Of a stretch of 22,109 nucleotides of DNA, positions 10,707 to 18,513 are shown in pieces. The number at the start of each line of letters is the position of its first letter. The stretch's first letter is position 1. This DNA is from CAYRPN01 sp964426135 (GTDB lineage: Bacteria; Planctomycetota; Phycisphaerae; Phycisphaerales; Phycisphaeraceae). Both the position numbers and the translations under genes were made by a program. The notes below the pieces were generated by a model. It was not told the origin of the DNA. It ran no database searches and worked only from the letters and a program-made list of their open reading frames with translations. The stretch covers positions 1-22,109 of the forward strand of contig CAYRPN010000099.1 in the NCBI GenBank assembly GCA_964426135.1. The letters are read 5' to 3'.

Positions 10707-10928
10707 ATGACTTATCATCAGACCCTCGATGCCGTGCGATCTCTCAGTCAAGATGAGCGCGATCGCCTGTTTCAGACGATGGTGGATGAGAATCTCGCTT
10801 GGCTTCCATTGACCGATGAACAGAAGGCGGAGCTCGATCGTCGAATCGCGGATGATGATGCGCATCCGAATGACGGCGTCACGTTCGAGGAAATGGTGGC
10901 CGCGGCACGCGCGAGGCATGGGCGATAA
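10707..10928 (+). CDS. Addiction-module antitoxin (unstable antitoxin type)
   Basis: The 73-residue acidic, helical protein has the layout of the 'addiction module protein' antitoxins (PF09720-like): a helix with LSQDERDRLFQTM, then the signature WLPLTDEQKAELDRRIADDDAHPNDG-type segment and a C-terminal helix EEMVAAARAR that would wrap the toxin. The ATG at 10707 has GGAG at 10696-10699, seven bases upstream; an upstream in-frame ATG at 10647 lacks a site and adds a non-family leader. Its TAA shares one base with the toxin ATG (TAATG), so the two are coupled. It should neutralise the toxin and probably autoregulate the pair. No operator is identified. Confidence 0.87.
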   Translation: MTYHQTLDAVRSLSQDERDRLFQTMVDENLAWLPLTDEQKAELDRRIADDDAHPNDGVTFEEMVAAARARHGR

Positions 10929-11221
10929 TGCTTCCCTACCTGATCAAGCGGGCGGCGCAGCGCGATTTCGACGAGGCGTTCGATTGGTATGAAAAGGTGG
11001 ATCCCAGCCGAGGCGATGACTTCGTGGCGCATTACCGAGTCGCGTTGGACTTCATCCGTGAAAAGCCGGAGGCGCAACAAACCATCTATCGTGACATCCG
11101 TGCGAAGAGTCTGACGGTTTATCCGTACCGCTTGATGTATCGCGTGCGCCAGGGAAAGGTCGTGATCATTGCGGTGCATCACAATCGACGGAATCCGCAA
11201 GTCTGGCAACGACGGGCATGA
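10928..11221 (+). CDS. RelE/ParE-family toxin
   Basis: The 97-residue basic protein matches the ParE/RelE toxin fold: the helix RAAQRDFDEAFDWYEK, a second helix with GDDFVAHYRVALDFIREKPE, and the strand block RDIRAKSLTVYPYRLMYRVRQGKVVIIAVHHNRRNPQVW. The YRLMYRV...IIAVHHNRRNP tail is characteristic. Members act either on ribosome-bound mRNA (RelE) or on gyrase (ParE); the sequence does not decide which. It is directly coupled to the antitoxin gene upstream. The pair sits between the two PVC-type genes on the same strand, 31 bp before the second one. Confidence 0.9.
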   Translation: MLPYLIKRAAQRDFDEAFDWYEKVDPSRGDDFVAHYRVALDFIREKPEAQQTIYRDIRAKSLTVYPYRLMYRVRQGKVVIIAVHHNRRNPQVWQRRA

Positions 11222-11251
11222 GTCTTGCGAGGACATGGGTGAAACGACGCC

Positions 11252-13114
11252 ATGAAGATTATTGAGGATCATCGTCGCAGCCTGGAGCGCACCTTGTTGG
11301 CCCTGTGCGCGGTGTTTTGGGTCTCGTTCTCGTGTGTGCAGGGGTTGGCCGGAGCGGACGACGTGGCGCCCGACGACGGCATCACCGCGCTCGTCGATAT
11401 CCTCGGCGCCAGCGATGATCCCGCCTTCCACAACGACATCCTCAAGGGCATCAACGACGCGCTCAAAGGTCGGCGGAAGATCGCCATGCCCAAGAGCTGG
11501 CCCGGTGTTTACGCCAAGCTGAAAGAGAGCAAGGACGAGAAGGTGCGCGAGCAGGCCCGCGCTCTGGCGCTGGTTTTCGGCGACACCGGGGCGCAGGACG
11601 CATTGAAAAAGACGCTGATGGATGCGAGCGCCAAGGCGGAGACGCGCCGCGAAGCGCTGGAATCGCTGCTGAATACGAAAGCCGACGGGCTGGCGCCGCT
11701 GCTGCAGAAGCTGGTGACGGACAGGAACGACACGGCGCTGCGACTCGACGCGATCAAGGCGCTGGCGGCCTACGACGACGCGAGGACAGCGGACATCCTG
11801 CTGGCGACCTACAAACTGCTGGCGCAGGCGGAACGGCTGGCGGCGCTGAACACGCTGGCGGCGCGGCCGGCGTACGCGGCGAAGCTCGTGGCCGCGGTCA
11901 GCGCCGAAGGAACCGCCGGCGCAAGCACCGTCGCCATCGCCAAGGCCGACGTGCCTGCCGACACCATCCGCTCGCTGCGACTCATCAAGGACGAAGCGTT
12001 GCAGAAGCAGATCGCTGGTCTCTGGGGCGTCATGCGGGACACGCCGGCGGACAAGCTCCGCAAGATCGACGAGCTTCGCGCCATCCTCAGCAAGCCTTCC
12101 GCCGACAAGCGCGAGCCCGATCTCGCCGCCGGCCGGGCTTTCTTCGCACAGACCTGCCAGCAGTGTCACATGCTCTTTGGTGTCGGCGGCAAGGTCGGGC
12201 CGGACATCACCGGGAGCAACCGCGCCAATCTCGACTACTTCCTCACCAACGTCGTCGATCCCAACGCCGTCATCGGCAAGGACTACCAGGCGATCGAAGT
12301 GCGCACCGAGGATGACGAGTTCATCGTCGGCATCCTCGACCGCGAGGACGACGCCACGCTCGCCCTGAAAACCACCGGCGGCGTGCGCCTGATTCCCAAG
12401 AAAGAGATCAGCAAGGACGGCCGCAAGCTCAGCGAGAAGTCCATGATGCCCGAGGGTCTGCTCGACCAGCTCAAGGAGGCGCAGATTCGCGACCTGGTCG
12501 CTTACCTCGCCAGCCCGCGCCAGACGCCCATGCTCGCCACGCAGGGCAACGCCTTCGGTCTGTTCAACGGCAAGGATCTGTCCAACTGGGACGGCGACGA
12601 GAAACACTGGCGCGTGGAGAACGGCGAGATTGTCGGCAAGTCCGATGGCCTGAAGGAATACAAGTACCTCGTCAGCCAGATCATCGTCGAAAACTTTCGG
12701 CTGAAGCTGCAAGTGAAGCTGCCTGACGACGCGGACAACAGCGGCATCTTCTTCCGCTGCCAGCCCGTGGAGAACGGCGAAGTCGTCGGCCCGCAGGCAG
12801 ACATCGGCCAAGGCTGGTGGGGCAAACTGGTCGACAGCGGCGTGACCGCCCCCGGTGCCCCCGACGTGAATGGCCGCAAGGGCCGGGGTGTGCTGTGGGA
12901 CAAGTCCGGCGAAGCGCACGTGAAGAAGGGCGGCTGGAACGCATACGAAATCCGTGCGGTCGGCGGCAAGGTGCAGACGTGGATCAACGGCCAGCTCTGC
13001 GTCGATCTCGCCGACGAAATGCTTCCGCGCCGCGGACACATCGCGCTGCAACTGCATGTGGGCGAAGCGATGGAGATTCGGGTGAAGGAACTGGAGTTGG
13101 AAGTGTTGCCGTAG
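11252..13114 (+). CDS. Secreted HEAT-repeat, cytochrome c and DUF1080 protein
   Basis: The 620-residue product has a signal peptide (hydrophobic core LLALCAVFWVSFSC, cleavage near GLAGA). HEAT-like helices follow (about 40-280), then a planctomycete-type haem-binding domain with CQQCH (302-306), VGPDITG (315-321) and a candidate axial methionine in MMP (398-400). Last is a DUF1080 domain (about 434-620: LFNGKDLSNWDG, NSGIFFRC, GGKVQTWING). DUF1080 has a concanavalin-like fold and is now linked to 3-keto-disaccharide hydrolysis. A role in periplasmic sugar oxidation with electron transfer is plausible, with the upstream dehydrogenase as partner. The ribosome site is weak. A six-codon open frame starting at 11235, behind GAGG, ends across this start (ATGA), so translation may be coupled. 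Confidence 0.9.
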   Translation: MKIIEDHRRSLERTLLALCAVFWVSFSCVQGLAGADDVAPDDGITALVDILGASDDPAFHNDILKGINDALKGRRKIAMPKSWPGVYAKLKESKDEKVREQARALALVFGDTGAQDALKKTLMDASAKAETRREALESLLNTKADGLAPLLQKLVTDRNDTALRLDAIKALAAYDDARTADILLATYKLLAQAERLAALNTLAARPAYAAKLVAAVSAEGTAGASTVAIAKADVPADTIRSLRLIKDEALQKQIAGLWGVMRDTPADKLRKIDELRAILSKPSADKREPDLAAGRAFFAQTCQQCHMLFGVGGKVGPDITGSNRANLDYFLTNVVDPNAVIGKDYQAIEVRTEDDEFIVGILDREDDATLALKTTGGVRLIPKKEISKDGRKLSEKSMMPEGLLDQLKEAQIRDLVAYLASPRQTPMLATQGNAFGLFNGKDLSNWDGDEKHWRVENGEIVGKSDGLKEYKYLVSQIIVENFRLKLQVKLPDDADNSGIFFRCQPVENGEVVGPQADIGQGWWGKLVDSGVTAPGAPDVNGRKGRGVLWDKSGEAHVKKGGWNAYEIRAVGGKVQTWINGQLCVDLADEMLPRRGHIALQLHVGEAMEIRVKELELEVLP

Positions 13115-13140
13115 CGGCGCTGATGGCTGCAATTGCCGCC

Positions 13141-13217
13141 GTTCAGCGCCGGGGCTTGCCCCGCTTCCGTCGGCAGCCTTGTGCGACCTCGGAGCGGGGC
13201 AAGCCCCGTCGCCAAAC
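13141..13217. repeat. Twin-arm palindromic repeat, copy 2
   Basis: The left arm (13141-13164, containing GGGGCTTGCCCC) and the right arm (13194-13217, containing GGGGCAAGCCCC and ending GTCGCCAAAC) are reverse complements at 21 of 24 positions, with a 29-base spacer. It starts 26 bp after the DUF1080 gene stop. Arm sequence, spacer length and trailing GCC match the copy at 8457-8532. It may act as a transcript 3'-end structure; there is no T-tract. Confidence 0.8.
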
Positions 13218-13306
13218 GCCGAAGCGCATCGGGGCGCGACTTGCCGTGAACGCCGCGCGGCAAGCGCCGCCGGTTCGTCCGCATGTCACCGCTATAATTC
13301 GCTGTC

Positions 13307-15106
13307 ATGCGAACCTCACCTTTTCGCAGTCTGCTGCTGCTCACGCTGACATGGTTGTCGGCGTTGCACCTGCTGCCGGAGCTTGGGTCGCGGCCCGTGC
13401 TGGCGGAGAAGGCCGAGGCGCCCGCGGGCAAGGACGCCGCGACATCCGCATCGCCCGCCGCCTCCGCTGCCGCACCCGCCGGCCCCGCCATCAGCATCAG
13501 CCGGCCTGCCATTCCCTCCGGCGGCAATGTCGCCATCATTCCCATCGACGGCATGATCTACGACTTCACCCTGCAGAGCCTGCAGCGCCGCGTCGAGCGT
13601 GCTCTGCTCCAGGGAGCCGACGTCATCGTCTTTGAGATCAACACCAACGGCGGCGTGGCGCTGACGGCGGAGGAGATCGCCCGCTTCATCCGAGGCAAGG
13701 TCACCCGCAACAAGGCGAACATTCCCACCATCGCATGGATCAACGACAAAGCCTATTCCGCCGGCATCCTCATCGCTTCCGCGTGCGACCGCATCATCAT
13801 GTCGCCGGCCGCGGTCACCGGCGACTGCGCTCCGATTGCGATGCTCGGCGGCAACCTCGCGGCGACCGAGCGGGCCAAGGCGCTCAGCCCGCTCCTGGCG
13901 GAGTTCAAGGCAAACGCGGAGGACAACGGCTTTTCACGGCCCCTGCTTTTCGCCACCGCTGTGCTGGGCGTGAAGCTCTACATCGTCGAGCACAAGAGCG
14001 AGAAGGACGACGCGGGCCAGCCTCTGCGCAAGCTCGTCAACCAGATCGATTACCAGATCATGGTGCTGGGCAAGTCGCGCAGCAGCCTGAAGGAAGAAGC
14101 GGAAGCGATCGTCGAGGAGGATCCCGCCAGCGTGGGCAGCCCCAGCCGGGAGCAAGCCACCGACGCCGACAAGGGCCAGTGGAAACTCATCGAGGAAGCG
14201 CACGACGGCAAGACGCTGCTGACCGTCCACACCCCGGCGGCGGTGAAACTGGGTCTGGCGGAAGCCGGCGCCTTCCGCGATGACGCCGACGTCTCGCAGT
14301 GGCTGGGCGCCAAGACCACGTTCCGCGTGAGCGAATCGTGGAGCGAGGGACTCGCCGGCTGGCTGGTGTCGTTCCCGGTGCGGGCCGCGCTCATCGGCAT
14401 CCTCCTGATCTGCACCGCCATCGAGATGCTCATTCCCGGCTACGGCATCTTCGGCATCGTCGCCCTGGCGGCGCTGGGGGTGCTCATCGTCAGTCCCTTC
14501 CTCGTGGGCCTGGCGGAAATCTGGCATCTGCTGCTGATCGGAGCCGGGCTGATTGCGCTCTTCATCGAGGTGTTCGTCACGCCGGGCTTCGGCGTGCTGG
14601 GGATCAGCGGCATCGTCGCCATCCTCGCGGGCCTGATTCTTTCCGTGGTGCCGACCACCGGCGACGGCCCCGTCCCGCTGCCGGCGCCCGAAGCCATCCG
14701 CACCCTGCAGTCCTCGGCGATCTGGACGCTGCTGGGCCTGGTCGTGGGCAGCGTCGCGTTCATCGTGCTGCTGCGGAATCAGAAGAGCCTGCCGCTCTTC
14801 TCGCACCTGACCCTGAGGGAAAGCCAGCGGGCCATGACGAGCGCGATGGCGCCGATCGACACGACGCCGGTGGAGGATCCGGCGATCGCCGCGGTTCGCC
14901 GGCACATCGCCGGCGACGAATCGCTGGGGCAGGCCATCGCCGTGGGCGCGGTGGGGCGGGTGACCAGTGAACTGAAACCCATGGGCAAAGCGGAGATCGG
15001 CGGGCACGTCGTCGAAGTGGCCAGTCTGGGCGACTGGGTTGAAGTCGGCCGCCCCGTGCGCGTGGTCCGGATCGAAAGCGGGCGGATCGTGGTGGACATG
15101 GCCTGA
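13307..15106 (+). CDS. nfeD: NfeD-family membrane serine protease (ClpP-like, long form)
   Basis: The 599-residue protein has the long NfeD layout: signal sequence (about 1-33), an Ala/Pro-rich linker, and a ClpP/crotonase-like protease domain (about 73-330) with NTNGG (112-116) and the nucleophile motif AYSAG (Ser151). A membrane block of several hydrophobic segments (about 350-455) carries IPGYGIFG and TPGFGVLGISG motifs, and one more segment lies near 475-495. A C-terminal OB-fold NfeD domain ends the protein (about 530-599: GAVGRVTSELKPMG...GDWVEVGRPVRVV). Family members act on membrane proteins and usually work with a stomatin/SPFH partner, which is not encoded next door. The catalytic lysine of archaeal homologues could not be placed with certainty. 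A terminator follows at 15135-15169. Confidence 0.92.
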   Translation: MRTSPFRSLLLLTLTWLSALHLLPELGSRPVLAEKAEAPAGKDAATSASPAASAAAPAGPAISISRPAIPSGGNVAIIPIDGMIYDFTLQSLQRRVERALLQGADVIVFEINTNGGVALTAEEIARFIRGKVTRNKANIPTIAWINDKAYSAGILIASACDRIIMSPAAVTGDCAPIAMLGGNLAATERAKALSPLLAEFKANAEDNGFSRPLLFATAVLGVKLYIVEHKSEKDDAGQPLRKLVNQIDYQIMVLGKSRSSLKEEAEAIVEEDPASVGSPSREQATDADKGQWKLIEEAHDGKTLLTVHTPAAVKLGLAEAGAFRDDADVSQWLGAKTTFRVSESWSEGLAGWLVSFPVRAALIGILLICTAIEMLIPGYGIFGIVALAALGVLIVSPFLVGLAEIWHLLLIGAGLIALFIEVFVTPGFGVLGISGIVAILAGLILSVVPTTGDGPVPLPAPEAIRTLQSSAIWTLLGLVVGSVAFIVLLRNQKSLPLFSHLTLRESQRAMTSAMAPIDTTPVEDPAIAAVRRHIAGDESLGQAIAVGAVGRVTSELKPMGKAEIGGHVVEVASLGDWVEVGRPVRVVRIESGRIVVDMA

Positions 15107-15695
15107 ACCTCCGGGGTTCCGTTGCAGGCCGAAAAGTGGCCGGCCACTGGCCGCCCACTCTCTTTTTTTCGATCTAACTTCAGCGATCGCAAGCACTTGC
15201 TGATTTGACTGCCACAAAGGTAGGACACTTTTCGGCCACTTTCACGCCGGCCCGGTTGCGGGCTCGGACGTCGCCGGATTGCCAAAGAACAGCGTTCCCC
15301 CGCCAAAAGGCCGTGGGTGCAGCGATACCTGACATTGACCGTTCCTGTTCGCAGGTTACGCCGGCCAGATCGCGAGCGGGAACGACCGGTCTGCCAAAAT
15401 GTTCCGGGGGCGGCGTTGCCCCTCTGCCCCGGGAGAGGCGACAAACGCCGCCCACGGATAAGTTGGCACACCCGCGGCGGCGGGGCGGCCTGCGATGAAT
15501 CACCCGCCGCGTCAATCTTTCTCGCGTCCATTCCCGCTTCGCCGATGACCACACATGCTGCGCGTGCGTTGCGCTTCGCGCTGGCGGTGTCCGATAAGTG
15601 GCCGACCACGTCGGACCTGTCGCCAGGCGATCACCCCGGGCGGAGCCCAGGGCTAATGGTTCACTGGATCTCTTTGTTTCACGATTCGAGACCCC
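15107..15695. other. 589-bp non-coding gap before ftsK with repeats
   Basis: No open frame here has family-like sequence or a convincing start. The octamer AAGTGGCC or its complement occurs at 15134, 15234 and 15596. A 12-bp perfect inverted repeat (GGCCGAAAAGTG 15127-15138 and complement 15226-15237) is present. Two degenerate direct copies of a roughly 55-bp unit start at 15244 and 15358, sharing ACGCCGGCC, CCGG, TGCCAAA and GTTCC in the same order. The ftsK promoter must lie here or further upstream, but was not identified. Confidence 0.5.
15135..15169 (+). terminator. Rho-independent terminator of nfeD
   Basis: AGTGGCCGGCCA (15135-15146) pairs with TGGCCGCCCACT (15148-15159) with one mismatch, and a run of seven T (15163-15169) follows three bases later. 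It begins 28 bp after the nfeD stop. The first 14 bases also form a perfect loopless palindrome. Confidence 0.65.
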
Positions 15696-18461
15696 ATGGC
15701 GAAGAAGAAAAGCAGTTCGTCCTCTTCCACCGCACAGAGCCCGCTCTTCCGAGCGATGCTGTGGGCGGCGATCGCTGCCGTCTGGCTGCTGGTGAGCGCC
15801 GCCCTAATCAGCTACAACCCGGCTGATCCGCCCAGCACCACCGTCGCGCCGCTGAACGTCAAGCCCGCCAACTGGGCCGGCAAGATCGGCGCCGCCATCG
15901 CCCACCACACCTACCTCATGCTCGGCCCGGGCGTGTGGGTCATGGTCGCCGGCTGGGGCACCTATCTGCTCATGGCGCTGACCGGTCGGCCGCGACAGGC
16001 GCTGACCCGCCGGCTCATCGGCCTGCTGCTGATGACCATCGCCGCCAGTTCGCTGCTGGCGATTGCCGCGCCCACCCTCTTCGCCCGGCCTGAAGGCAGC
16101 GGAGGCCTCGTCGCCATCTTCATCAACGCCAAGATGCTGCCCCTGCTCAATGTCCTGGGCACCCTGCTGGTCATGACGCTCACCTTCCTCGTCGGCTCCC
16201 TGCTCGCCGCCGATCAGGCCGTGCTCACCCTGTCGCATCACTTCGGCCGGCTGTGCATGAATATCGCCAACATCCGCGTGCCCCGGCCCGTGCTGGTGGG
16301 CGCGCTCAACGGCATCAAGGGCTTCCCCGGCATGATCCGCCGCGGACTCGAAGAAGCCAACGCGCCCGCCGCCACCGACAAGGCCGGCAAAAAGCGCGGC
16401 CCGCGCAAGAGCGAAACCGATGGCGGCAGCGACAGCGATGAGAACCGCATCTCCCCCGACGCCGGCGGCCTCGGAGGCACCGAGGCGTTCGATCCCGACG
16501 GCCCGCGCAAGGGCCGCGGCAAGCGCGCGGTGTCCGATGCGGATGAATACGACTACGTTTACACCGACGACGAAGAAGTGAAGGCGGAGATCGACGACGA
16601 AAGCAAGACCAGCGCCGCCGCCAAAGCCGGCGAAAAGACCAGCGGCAAAGCCGCCGCCGCTTCGGAAGGCGCATCCACCAGCGCTTCAGCCGACGACGAC
16701 GACGCCAACGCCGGCGCCGACAGCGCCGAAGGCGACGGCTCACACGGCGAACCGGTGAAGCAGTTCACCCCGGACGAGCTTCGCGCCAAGATCAAGAAGC
16801 TGCCGATCAACTTCGCGCCCAAGAACAAGCCGCAGCCCGCGCCCGCCCGGGAGGTTGACCTGACGGGTTACCGTTTCCCCGGACTCGACATGCTGGTGGA
16901 GCCGGAAAGCAACTTCACCGAGGAGCAGGAAAAAGTCGTCCGCGAACAAGCCTTGGCTCTGGAGCAGGCGCTGCAGCAATACCGCATCGAGGGCGAAGTG
17001 GTGGGCATCGACTCAGGCCCGGTCATCACGCTGTTTGAAGTGCGCCTCGCGGCCGGCACGAAAGTGTCGCGGCTCAACACCGTCAGCAGCGACCTGGCCC
17101 GCGCCTTGAAAGCGCAGAACATCCGCATCGTGCCCAACACGGCGGGCAAGGACACCATCGGCGTGGAAGTGCCCAACATCAACAAGGAGCGCGTCCGCCT
17201 GAAGGAACTGATGACCGTCAACGCCGAGGCCGTCAGCAAGATGAAGCTGCCCATGTTCCTGGGCAAGGACGCCAGCGGCAATCCGCTGATCCAGGACCTG
17301 TCGCAGATGCCGCACATGCTCATCGCCGGCACCACCGGCTCCGGCAAGAGCGTGTGCATGAACTCGATCATCATGTCCTTCCTTTACACCAAGCGGCCCG
17401 ACGAACTGAAGCTCGTGCTCGTCGATCCGAAGATGGTCGAGCTTTCGATGTTCAAGGACATCCCCCACCTGATGTGCCCCGTCGTCACGGAAATGGGCAA
17501 GGCCGCGGCCATCCTCGAATGGGCCGTCACCAAGATGGACGAACGCTACGAGCTATTGCTCGAAGCCGGCGTGCGCGACATCGGCGGCTACAACGTGCTG
17601 ACCCGCGAGGAACTGAAGGAACGCTTCCAGCCCAGCAGCGAGGAAGAAGAAGCGAAGATTCCCAAGAAGCTGCCCTACATGGTCTTCGTCATCGACGAAC
17701 TGGCCGACCTGATGATGACCAACAAGGAAGTGGAAAGCTTCATCGTCCGCATCGCCCAGAAAGCCCGCGCCGTGGGCATCCACCTGATCCTCGCCACCCA
17801 GCGGCCGCAAGCGAATGTCGTCACCGGCCTGATCAAGGGCAACATGCCTTGCCGCGTCTGTTTCAAAGTCGCGTCCGGCCTCGACAGCCGCATCATCCTC
17901 GACCAGAAGGGCGGCGAGCTGCTGCTCGGTCACGGCGACATGCTGTTCCTCTCCCCGCGCTCCAGCAAGCTCTTCCGCGCCCAGGGCACGCTGCTGGATG
18001 ACATGGAAATCCGCAAAGTGGTCAAGTTCCTCAAGGAAATCGCCCAGCAGAACTTCGAGCCGCAGCTCATGCAGCTCAAGCAGCCTGGCGCGATCGAAGG
18101 CGAAAGCAGCGAGCGCGATCCGCTCTTCGACGATGCGGTGCGCGTCGTGCTCGAGACGCAGCGCGGCAGCGTGTCGCTGCTGCAGCGCCGGCTGACGATC
18201 GGCTACTCGCGCTCCAGCCGGCTGATCGAGGAAATGGCGCAGGCGGGCATCCTCGGCGACTACAAGGGCAGCCAGGCCCGCGAATGCAACATCACGCTGG
18301 AGGAATGGGAAGCGCTCAAAGCCCAGGCCGCCGCCGACGCCGCCGTGCAGGTGCACGGCAATCTCGATGCGGAAGGCCACGACGCCGCGGAGAAAGCCGA
18401 CGACGCGTTCGATGCGGATGCGGACAGCGACGACGAGGACGACAAGAAGAACGCGGCGTGA
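15696..18461 (+). CDS. ftsK: DNA translocase FtsK/SpoIIIE
   Basis: The 921-residue ATPase pumps chromosomal DNA at the division septum. Four membrane helices lie at about 19-40, 71-97, 106-129 and 145-171. A long low-complexity linker follows (about 215-375) dominated by Asp, Glu, Ala, Ser and Lys, and then the motor domain with Walker A GTTGSGKS (545-552), the Walker B region LVLVDPK and the ATQRPQANVVTGLIKGN motif. A winged-helix gamma domain from about 808 (LFDDAVRVV...GSVSLLQRRLTIGYSRSSRLIEEM) should read the polar KOPS-like signals. A second acidic tail closes the protein. The ATG at 15696 starts a Lys/Ser-rich cytoplasmic leader typical of the family; the ribosome site is weak. The downstream cassette begins 52 bp later on the same strand. 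Confidence 0.97.
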   Translation: MAKKKSSSSSSTAQSPLFRAMLWAAIAAVWLLVSAALISYNPADPPSTTVAPLNVKPANWAGKIGAAIAHHTYLMLGPGVWVMVAGWGTYLLMALTGRPRQALTRRLIGLLLMTIAASSLLAIAAPTLFARPEGSGGLVAIFINAKMLPLLNVLGTLLVMTLTFLVGSLLAADQAVLTLSHHFGRLCMNIANIRVPRPVLVGALNGIKGFPGMIRRGLEEANAPAATDKAGKKRGPRKSETDGGSDSDENRISPDAGGLGGTEAFDPDGPRKGRGKRAVSDADEYDYVYTDDEEVKAEIDDESKTSAAAKAGEKTSGKAAAASEGASTSASADDDDANAGADSAEGDGSHGEPVKQFTPDELRAKIKKLPINFAPKNKPQPAPAREVDLTGYRFPGLDMLVEPESNFTEEQEKVVREQALALEQALQQYRIEGEVVGIDSGPVITLFEVRLAAGTKVSRLNTVSSDLARALKAQNIRIVPNTAGKDTIGVEVPNINKERVRLKELMTVNAEAVSKMKLPMFLGKDASGNPLIQDLSQMPHMLIAGTTGSGKSVCMNSIIMSFLYTKRPDELKLVLVDPKMVELSMFKDIPHLMCPVVTEMGKAAAILEWAVTKMDERYELLLEAGVRDIGGYNVLTREELKERFQPSSEEEEAKIPKKLPYMVFVIDELADLMMTNKEVESFIVRIAQKARAVGIHLILATQRPQANVVTGLIKGNMPCRVCFKVASGLDSRIILDQKGGELLLGHGDMLFLSPRSSKLFRAQGTLLDDMEIRKVVKFLKEIAQQNFEPQLMQLKQPGAIEGESSERDPLFDDAVRVVLETQRGSVSLLQRRLTIGYSRSSRLIEEMAQAGILGDYKGSQARECNITLEEWEALKAQAAADAAVQVHGNLDAEGHDAAEKADDAFDADADSDDEDDKKNAA

Positions 18462-18474
18462 GGCGCGTTCGGCC

Positions 18475-18504
18475 TGAACAATGCTGTCGCCTTGCGGCTA
18501 TGAT
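18475..18504 (+). promoter_or_regulatory. Possible promoter of the three-gene cassette
   Basis: TGAACA (18475-18480) and TATGAT (18499-18504) are separated by 18 bases, a fair sigma-70-type match. Initiation would fall within a few bases of the ATG at 18514, giving a leaderless transcript, which agrees with the lack of a ribosome site there. It may be chance. Confidence 0.25.
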
Positions 18505-18513
18505 GTCATTGTT

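Noticed and set aside
8762..10708. 648-codon open frame on the minus strand
   Set aside because: It lies fully antisense to the PVC dehydrogenase gene, and its Arg/Val/Leu/His-rich product has no recognisable family. GC-rich codon use leaves the opposite strand open by default.
10772..13132. 786-codon open frame on the minus strand
   Set aside because: It is antisense to the toxin-antitoxin pair and the DUF1080 protein, all of which have clear family motifs. It is explained by composition.
13934..15217. 427-codon open frame on the minus strand
   Set aside because: It is antisense to nfeD; its Gln/Asp/His-rich product has no domain.
15302..15830. Possible small genes in the gap before ftsK
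   Set aside because: Open frames there are short, rich in Arg/Pro/Ala, lack ribosome sites and cross the repeats; one runs into the ftsK start in another frame.
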